Source: an uncultured Bacteroidales bacterium
GTDB taxonomy: Bacteria > Bacteroidota > Bacteroidia > Bacteroidales > WCHB1-69
Length of the DNA: 64,000 nt
Assembly (NCBI GenBank): GCA_946413585.1
Contig: CAMKLG010000009.1
Span: forward strand, 1 to 64,000
Direction: 5' to 3'
Positions within the stretch are counted from its first letter, which is position 1; every line of letters begins with the position of its first letter. The notes beneath the pieces were generated by a model that saw only the letters and a list, made by a program, of their open reading frames with translations, had not been told where the DNA came from and did not search any database. Of the stretch, positions 61,701-64,000 are shown one piece after another. Position numbers and translations under genes: made by a program.

Positions 61701-64000
61701 TTGGGTATCCAGTGGATGAATACAGAGAACCAGACGATTTCTCAACCTGAAGGCATCACGGTAGATCTGACTGCATCACCAGCAGTGATCAGTGGCACTC
61801 CGACGACTGCCGGTACATATAAATATAAGGTAACTGCTACATCAAGTTATGGGTGTAGTGACAAGACTTTGGTAGGTACCATTACGGTTAACCCGCAGCC
61901 CGCGTTGACGGTGACGAATGCTACGCAGACCGTTTGTGCGGGACAGTCTATTGAGACGATAACGATCAGCTATCCGAACGCTACCCTCAACCAGCCGAAT
62001 TTGGCATCCTACGATTTGGAACTCATTTCGGGCACGAACAATACGGCCACGATTACGGGTACACCTAACGCTACGGTCAATTTCAACCTGACGGCCTCCA
62101 ACAACTGCTCCACCACGGAGCCTGTGGCGGTGAGCATCACGGTGAATCCGTTGCCGACCATCAACATCACGAATGCTGAGCAGACGTTGTGTCAGAACGA
62201 GGATGTTGTTCCGATGACGATTACCCTGACGAATGCGACGGTGGATTCCGCCGCTATTGCTGCTGCACTGCCCGCAGGTCTTTCTTACCGTCACAGCACA
62301 GGTCGCATCACGGGTGCGCCCACGGCGGCGGTGAGTGAAGTGACGAATTACACGCTTACGGTGACGGCTACTTCCACGCTTACGGGCTTGAATGAGGCCA
62401 ACTGTGGTATAGAGACTGCCGTCATTTCCCTGACAGTGAACCCGTTGGTGACGTTTGAAGTGACGAATCCTGTCCAAGCCATCTGCTTGGGTCATGAGAT
62501 TGATCCGATCAAGGTTACTTACAGCAATGCTGAACTGGCACTTCCGGAGTTCGCTACGGAGAGCGGCCTGCACTACAATACTGCCGACAGCACCATCACG
62601 GGTACTCCGACATACGGCGGTACTTACACGTACACTCTGAGAGCCAACTCCACTTACGAGCATGCTTGTCAGGCACAGCCGCAGACCATCACGGTGACGG
62701 TGAACGACACGTTGCCGTTGACTATCATGGGCGAGGATGAGATTTGTGTAAGCGGTAACGGTTCTTTGAACCATAACGTATTGTCGCTGAGCACTAACAA
62801 TGTACAAGGCTATAGTTACGCGTGGACTGTGGATGGCGGTACCATTGAGGGCGACGACAGCACCACGACTTCTGTCAATGTTTCTTGGAACACGACAGGC
62901 GAAAAGAACGTGACGGTGACGGTAACCAATACGACTACGCAATGTGTATCACACAAAGAAGCTACTATTATGGTGAACGCTCTGCCGACGGTGAGCATCA
63001 CGGATGCGCCTGCCACGGATATTTGTCCGAGCGAGGGCACCGTGGAGCTGACGGCTACTGCTGCTGAGGGTACGAGCGGTTACACCTTTGCGTGGACCGG
63101 CGACCTGACGGTGACACCCACCCAGGCGGGCAACGTAAGCACGGGTGTGGTGACCATCCCGGCGGCCTTCTGCGACACGACCTACAGTGTGGGTGTGACG
63201 GTGACGGATGCCAAGGGTTGTTCCGTGGCGGCTACGGCGGTGAACATTTCAGTGAAGGACGATGCAGCGCCGGTGATTACGGCGGTGCAGGAGCTTTCAT
63301 CCGTAAGCGATGCTCAGCACGATTGTGCGTTCCTGATCCCTGACTATACGGTGGCAGGCAGGGTGACCTACACCGAAGGTTGCGGCACGGCGACGGTGAC
63401 ACAGATCCCTGTGGCGGGCACCAGCATCCAGCGTGCCGATAGCATCCAGTTGATCCCTGTGGTGATTACCGTGACCGACGCTTGCGGCAACAGCGACAGC
63501 ACGACGGTGTATGACACGATTCCGCAGAAAATCACCGTGGAATTGTATTTCGATGAAGACAGTAACGATACCATTTGTCAAGGTGACATGGCAGTCTTGA
63601 TGTCCAATGTTGCTCATAATCAAGGTGATGTTACTTATCAATGGATTCCCACAACGGGACTGACAGTGGAGCCTGATGGCAGAAGTGCAAAGGCAAGTCC
63701 TATGTCATCGCAGACATATTACCTGAATGTGACAGACGCGAATGGTTGTACAGCTTCCGATAACCAGACGGTGACGGTGGTGACGGCTCCGGCGAACTTC
63801 ACGTTCAACTGCATTGGAACAATGGTGATCGAGCAACAAGATACGTTGCATCTCTCCCGTGGTTTGGCCGAAGGGGAGACGATTAGTTGGAGTTCCAGCA
63901 ATGAGGATGTCGTTGGAATCCTTGATATTGTAAATGTTGATACGGCTGTTGAAGTACATGCATTAAGTCACGTTGGTCAAGTCCAAATTGTGGCGATAAT
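46800..64000 (+). CDS. Giant secreted repeat protein (InlB-type, SprB, PKD/Ig-like repeats), 3' end outside the window
   Basis: One frame stays open from the ATG at 46800 to the window edge: over 5,730 codons with no stop. A long N-terminus precedes the hydrophobic signal core (MSQKKFPFLGVMLLAVALLL, then GVGSAWGQ); the ATG at 46884 is an alternative start. Residues about 85-345 are glycine-rich (GGGGGGGYARAIF, ending NGADGFVRITY), like the Gly-rich domain of ALK-type proteins. About 350-1561 hold thirteen InlB/Listeria-Bacteroides repeats (GYTFGGWYWN, LYAKWTP). Then come SprB repeats (for example ISCYGGATSATVTPTNG near 2150) and many PKD/Ig/putative-Ig and HYR-like modules up to the edge. A T9SS sorting domain is expected beyond the window. 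It is probably a surface adhesin or motility-type filament protein; no catalytic motif seen. Confidence 0.88.
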   Translation, partial: MNKISTKSFVMLNGDNAMGTPFSRGSRRMSQKKFPFLGVMLLAVALLLGVGSAWGQTAVTDGTQKKDIKTTSTAAEKTPTIPEGTYKVQVECWGAGGKGGDAPTITDVNKDSETVHAAGGGGGGGYARAIFTLSKTSTFKPNDELNVTVGAGGTSSNGKIGGDSYVKFGTSMELARGGGGGAGADATASGAANGGTGGGGSKHTSAETGSKTNSGGSGANGAANKAIGYWWVRGGGGGGAAGFSSGGDQPGQGEATSNSSGGTGNSGISGKSGDGGQGAYVSEWTTGVTFLDAATGNEYGGGGGGGALYYKRSHTTVLWYTKWSTDKQDRKEGKNGADGFVRITYTIRTLTFTLDPNGGTCSKESFTRKYLTKFTGTDLVAPSRIGYHFDGWKDSDGNWVNVNDECAYESDQTLYAQWEPCTVTVTFNGDGGTPSKASDTYTYDQKFNYGSKTLATATRPGYDFVGWYTSDGKKVENDTLCSKTKISKITWPNEGYGWPNDGTCAAMTLNLKAHWTARTYDITLHAGSGHFENGLDTMHVIATYDETYGQIPGWNSNPSFGVQPTSSEFSFGGWFTNETYTVEKESGTSYSGADTNIRDLYVLWGSSCKVFAHGGSLLPSEVRCSAIADASDNSCDYTFLAYSGRPINTSLASCEAKTGLDTITRVGYTFGGWYWNGNYTNEANLSANYSGQELHAKWDARQVEVTFNGNKPNGGSSTPSSTSGITVSYDSQFGTTLGNVTDPTCVGYTFAGWWTTADNTGFQVTTLSTCDKETFGNLLTLPEGNAAGTGSLTLYAHWTVRNVQVAFDGNQPGSTEPQSVPATKPVTFDATFGPLNSPTCVGYIFAGWFTTADNSGIEITADSICNKIILGDKLTLPSGNSDGTGSLTLYAHWTSRMVTVTFNGNGGTSTPADSNYKYDMQFGKLAAAARTGYTFVGWFTAADGNAQVTTDTYCNLASGLNITGMPSNNSDGTGSLTLYAHWNSNTYTVSFNTQSSGLYDPNGEVTTPDNQTVKFDSAYKNLPELSLTGYTFGGWFKEAGCTNKVESTTTCTTADDHTLYAKWTPNQYTVKFNKNPRGSTTPTNSSNKTVTYAYKYGKLPKPTCEGYQFVGWYFTKTDADLAAADSVKSTDKYVFAKDTTLYAGWKPKSVVCTLDLDGGNISHPEACNLTSIGNGKYKFNATYDASITDALGCDLSPASLKVTKHGYLLRWTKTVGNNDPVAIDLADPWKEEDPNKTYVIKAGWEPAIVAVTLDAQGGTVNGRSTLQYSLPYEYYDLDGTSYLTKKNVYGIMKPTEAVSDSWFIRTFFGWILNAVSDINEWLGYDWSNQNYLNTLTLARVGYTFGGWYQLPNGEGSSVGNSTPLLDYLNHSIYAKWTPNNYTCYVQPNGGTLPTACTSCSAVTTASDNRYKFPVTYDSPLNKNLTSCGCDLNGITRTGYSFKGWYWNSDLTSELYNQDLTNLWQSPQDETLYAKWEEDTVLVTFDPQGGTITPESDASRKVVYTKQYGNLPTPTKTDHVFRGWFFTEQGTGEEVFATTLCSQSHIQWNNHKGSITLYAKWEHVIAAELSQDSVSCYGYKNGKITVDITNRGYGNDYLVATFTKDNVSYPVPVGSGVTTFSIEGSDETPITAGVWTVTIADTITTHTGPLSDDACTFTGTIEVKQPALLAYEAVSVDQTCSTQGKVKLINVTGGTKPYHVYWTGSTGAESQAGDRRFSTSSTTISNLIFQDVDLLLMDAHRCRIGDTTRTVDTTVVINPANNALEYTQYDTVRITACGGNVFTYVPTSQDGTNVPAGAYYSWDAPTGLNEDAAGNMESSIHGNISNTGNDPVLYYYTVTPMMGVNCLGDEFVAVVTVNPGIGQNVTIISPAELAVSGCAGTDQTLTVTFSDEIPGANLVYDNEPKAMSHTTGNTYTALITLPSGEDVCEGSYPFSIVIAASPVCPVSFPGTANVVMPAQWTSVPADVTHSEPVACITDATQPAAANVPKAVDGCGNEITANANPTVSYKADGASEFTSTPFACKGQVRYTYTYTACNGSEREWHYIYNVSGDYGTTPLAFNPTPPPTEVDAVPAGNCTYKMPDLTDMVLSKVVVNGCTPKAELTVTQTFPAGAYLPFTATVLVTVTDKCGNPLSHPVTVKLPETMTLTVAQDAPISCYGGATSATVTPTNGTSPFDYAWTNSNNEQVGSNAQATNLQRGDYTVKVTDDNGCIAYGNISVSEPPQLQATIHVANAEICAGGSTMVYASVTGGTPFTGGVYHYSWNNNIGNTASASVTPATTTEYTLTVKDANNCQVVADPKTIQVNELPVVQITKTPTDDPICAGSTVKLTASTSNFSDGISYTWSNNAVGEYINVGTSGTYTVTAQVNSTLCSKTSDPETVTVSNPYIQLNDIPAQDVCSGGSVIITANPSNYNSEGDNSWKWFTMNGTQLSGGQQLTLTNITTDTAVRVVATNTIGDCWKTDTMDVQIRLVVPSIVLNAFTDGTICPGGSVELSATLDETQREADNVTYSWTPASGLNYTDRATVTASPASTTTYTVRATATLGGCTTYDEKQVTVNVRPAFNAGALSSRRDTICKGGELADVTSSEATGGAGPITYRWLHNGELIDNTNSLSYNASAFAQSVGVHTFTREAKDSACVADFVPSAGSYVLTVQAPVEINFADISLKDQTICSGGSVTPVGILYDHASLQYSWQDADQQLNPAEVFSYMSGNNLNATITLPEDATSQATYTYTVNAIPDVMSSKCSAASITGTVKVSPLPKVSLVSGNQNQTVCSGGTIENIVFQGTNATLSVNDMGFGVAYNEDHTNATISGSVQLTSTQHDPTEYPYTVTANSSYGCGAVSLSGVITVNPLVELTVGADSTQTLCLGGNIDAISVTHDSYSTVMVTGLPYGVNYSESARAITGTPNTSGVYHYTITAQSTLPLPCGSKTVTGTLTVNPSATLTAVSNLNVTTCANVQMDTIVVDYDHSKKPVVTWSNEDGDAIAKPAGIDTTTAGGQLLITGTPTNDNIYRYTVTATSLDPACTSAQLPGTVTVNPQPRLQLTQGSGSAEQTVCAGKAIQDIVVTYPYSTIQTPNIESYGLVFGNNTGSKEARISGTPSSTANFNLTVSNNCGAIDMPISITVNPTPSIIATNDNQTVCAGTPITAISLMLTNAEVNAAAITSQLPEGLVYQSGKITGTPTVAGNYTLKIMAASTNGCGEDSAMVNLTVRPAVEFQVVSNIEQTKCQGSEIDPVKVRYANANLSIEPYDFSFNASDSTFTMSSAPADGGTYIYTITATSPYSEVCASKSQQISVTINAPAVSLLEIDNDTVCAGTSATFTAQTTGVNGALSYRWVDANYATLATTQSYNTPASLSDNQTYTYRMIATATVAANSVTCSKSDTSDVIALYVRKAFNPGSIVAGQETICMGTQASVIGRANAATGPGEVTYRWYCNGEEITGATEATYTPSDNYYNTPNTYVFTRAAKDEMCGSEYVTSSGRATLVVQSAPAAAVISCPGTMQQGTEGVVSVRPLLAGETVQWTLVSEGGHVTTGNLSNPSDSSKLHVNAVSVGEATVTATIIKAANESGCRTSESESCTLQVADYAMTVNCPQNASMVYDGESHTVPTTGLTLLDAQGHDITTSSATSFSYKLNGGDEMNTPPTVKDAGTYQITVIAHHSPYTDNSCQYTYTVDKRPVTVEVVDCGPWTGNAMETSLIGRAVSNMVEGHSIVAGKITTNQAMGGVYTFNSGSVNNTATVSGLQIKSGNDFVTDNYNVTIKDTQTIMQVETASVTHLSCNGVENGAIRIAVTPAGNHYQYYLNNVETTLSGNQSFESLAAGTYTIEVKSGSCSSNVLNVTVNDVESLVITTANDTVCPDGGANIRVTADGGSGNYAYEWRELNGSSNPPIASQATTYVTPQATTSYEVKVWDQAATSCIVKDTIEVRVMQPSLALTASEDTNICYNTSATLTVEPSGNYTTITYLWTPSNSQESISDASNTTVAVNPSTIATYTVEAEATLVEGAHSCTLTASDQVEVNVYPEFRPGTINMTGAAICAGGDAPQILSTGLASGGCGPISYLWQVSTDDGNSFTAAAGTNNEPNYTPGSYTQNHGTYLFRRLAMDTACVAGGLYTGTYTLTVYESPTVEISAPEASYCPNAGSVELTATAGFANYNWGGDLVVSALNNNKATFNLPAQCGQSYKIGVNIVDNHGCVATADSVTVSVGDDTAPVITMDFSKQPELIAGGNCDYRIPDYLAVNGFITVDQSCSNVTLTQNPSAGISFAQGSENQKIIITATSVCHKTKKDTFEIAIPAKLTVLANNDTTVCAGQEVNFTATVANAVSPVNYQWPTISGHDSYLTTNNDFTFAPQGSNTFTVNAHDGNGCSASDHVTVTVSDPKVVLNAITGQTTVCYEGSTTLTVTPNNYTGDLTYQWKKGTTVLSTSTENGSLQIPNLTEDATYKAVVTATVGECTSSDSTSVDVFVLHPTVGDLTFTGETTICPGGNTELTVSAVHDTRSTVSYTWSPATGLDMTTGDMVVSSPASTQQYKVTATATITSNGVSCSAANIDSITVTVRPEFNAGEITSRMDTICQGGMLTEVPGGNATGAGGNITYQWYHNGEVIQGANSASYTATAYAQTVGVHTFTRGAKDVTCMTNFVPSEGTYVLTVQHPVVLEFASNTISNPTVCAGTAITPVEFTYDYADVELNWENGNEPDGISYIQGGQLIVIPQLADNVTSEQSYIYNIVAISDEENPKCKADTLTGTVTVRPLPKVNLVSGTLNPTVCSGQAIDDIVFEAVNAELSIEWTGNHNGVSSENFASAKTISGTPELTSGAAPAEYRYTVTASSQYDNPSCGTATLNGVITVNPLVSLTVGNTSRQSICFEQTILDISVDHDVNSTVTVTGLPYGVTYSEADHKISGTPNSVGEYIYTITATSNFLPACNPVTVTDTITVMPLATLSAATNANPSTCAGVEMSDIRLNYSNATLGIQWMNTENQTISQPEGITVDLTASPAVISGTPTTAGTYKYKVTATSSYGCSDKTLVGTITVNPQPALTVTNATQTVCAGQSIETITISYPNATLNQPNLASYDLELISGTNNTATITGTPNATVNFNLTASNNCSTTEPVAVSITVNPLPTINITNAEQTLCQNEDVVPMTITLTNATVDSAAIAAALPAGLSYRHSTGRITGAPTAAVSEVTNYTLTVTATSTLTGLNEANCGIETAVISLTVNPLVTFEVTNPVQAICLGHEIDPIKVTYSNAELALPEFATESGLHYNTADSTITGTPTYGGTYTYTLRANSTYEHACQAQPQTITVTVNDTLPLTIMGEDEICVSGNGSLNHNVLSLSTNNVQGYSYAWTVDGGTIEGDDSTTTSVNVSWNTTGEKNVTVTVTNTTTQCVSHKEATIMVNALPTVSITDAPATDICPSEGTVELTATAAEGTSGYTFAWTGDLTVTPTQAGNVSTGVVTIPAAFCDTTYSVGVTVTDAKGCSVAATAVNISVKDDAAPVITAVQELSSVSDAQHDCAFLIPDYTVAGRVTYTEGCGTATVTQIPVAGTSIQRADSIQLIPVVITVTDACGNSDSTTVYDTIPQKITVELYFDEDSNDTICQGDMAVLMSNVAHNQGDVTYQWIPTTGLTVEPDGRSAKASPMSSQTYYLNVTDANGCTASDNQTVTVVTAPANFTFNCIGTMVIEQQDTLHLSRGLAEGETISWSSSNEDVVGILDIVNVDTAVEVHALSHVGQVQIVAI
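49150..49758 (+). repeat. Near-identical InlB-repeat ends inside the giant gene
   Basis: The segment GGTTCGTTGACGTTGTATGC, followed by ACACTGGA or GCACTGGA, occurs three times (near 49165, 49453 and 49719, one with GGTTCGCTG). This shows recently homogenised neighbouring repeats. Other repeats in the protein are far more diverged at DNA level. Confidence 0.8.
54214..56700 (+). repeat. Large internal duplication in the giant protein, copy A
   Basis: Residues about 2471-3300 align in the same domain order with residues about 4465-5300 (60196-62700). Matching landmarks are GTICPGGSVEL/TTICPGGNTEL, VGVHTFTREAKD/VGVHTFTRGAKD, PLPKVSLVSG/PLPKVNLVSG, VTGLPYGVNYSE/VTGLPYGVTYSE and FNLTVSNNC/FNLTASNNC. 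Confidence 0.8.
60196..62700 (+). repeat. Large internal duplication in the giant protein, copy B
   Basis: This is the second copy of the roughly 830-residue block described for 54214-56700, about 6 kb downstream. In one 40-residue stretch (VGVHTFTR region) I count 27 identical residues. DNA similarity is lower, so the duplication is not recent. Confidence 0.8.

Noticed and set aside
46821-63959. Many reverse-strand and other-frame open frames of 60-370 codons across the giant gene
   Set aside because: They are low-complexity shadows of the repeat-rich plus-strand frame, with no signal peptides or family motifs.

Overview
The window looks like a chromosome segment of a member of the order Bacteroidales that has a type IX secretion system (T9SS). 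Four observations support this. Secreted proteins carry T9SS type A (C-terminus of the 3305-residue protein) and type B (two proteins) sorting domains. Several genes follow boxes matching the Bacteroidota -7 consensus TAnnTTTG. Leaders are A-rich with no clear Shine-Dalgarno. The families present (DUF5618, FISUMP and DUF1566-like modules, FeoA-FeoB fusion, 1400-residue acyl-CoA dehydratase activase) are typical of the group. The species cannot be named from this sequence.

Layout. 0.2-6 kb holds housekeeping genes: an AddB-like PD-(D/E)XK nuclease, folD (convergent), a secreted coiled-coil protein upstream of folD, and a dus tRNA-dihydrouridine synthase (divergent). 6.2-17.4 kb holds a 3305-residue T9SS surface protein and a NamZ-type (DUF1343) exo-N-acetylmuramidase. 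17.6-20.9 kb is a two-gene unit: a small secreted protein and a CUB/P-domain/PKD T9SS type B protein. 21.1-26.1 kb (minus) holds an acyl-CoA dehydratase activase and a TetR regulator with a perfect palindromic operator. 26.2-35.5 kb holds three consecutive secreted proteins sharing a DUF1566-like (C-type-lectin-fold) module; only the third has a T9SS tail. 35.7-38.2 kb is a FeoA-FeoB fusion. 38.9-45.0 kb is a compact four-gene unit ending in a strong terminator. It holds three paralogous secreted proteins (beta domain, shared helical domain, Cys-containing C-terminal modules) and a FISUMP protein. 45.0-46.8 kb is repeat-rich and contains a DUF5618 gene and an Rpn-family pseudogene. From 46.8 kb to the window end runs one open reading frame of more than 5,700 codons. 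It encodes a giant surface protein (glycine-rich domain, 13 InlB-type repeats, then SprB/PKD/Ig-like repeats) and is cut by the window edge.

Overall theme. Well over half of the window encodes exported, repeat-built, probably surface-exposed proteins. Housekeeping, iron-uptake and peptidoglycan-recycling genes lie between them.

The most unusual DNA-level signal is a set of at least a dozen intergenic arrays with a strict 7-bp period but different unit sequences (GTTTAGG, GTTGAGG, TTAGCAG, GAATGAT, GTGAATA, GTCATAC and others). Unit families sometimes switch without losing the 7-bp phase. The most promising undescribed protein system is the 38.9-45.0 kb operon; the DUF1566-module cluster at 26-35.5 kb is second. 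I saw no tRNA, rRNA, CRISPR array, reverse transcriptase or intact insertion sequence.
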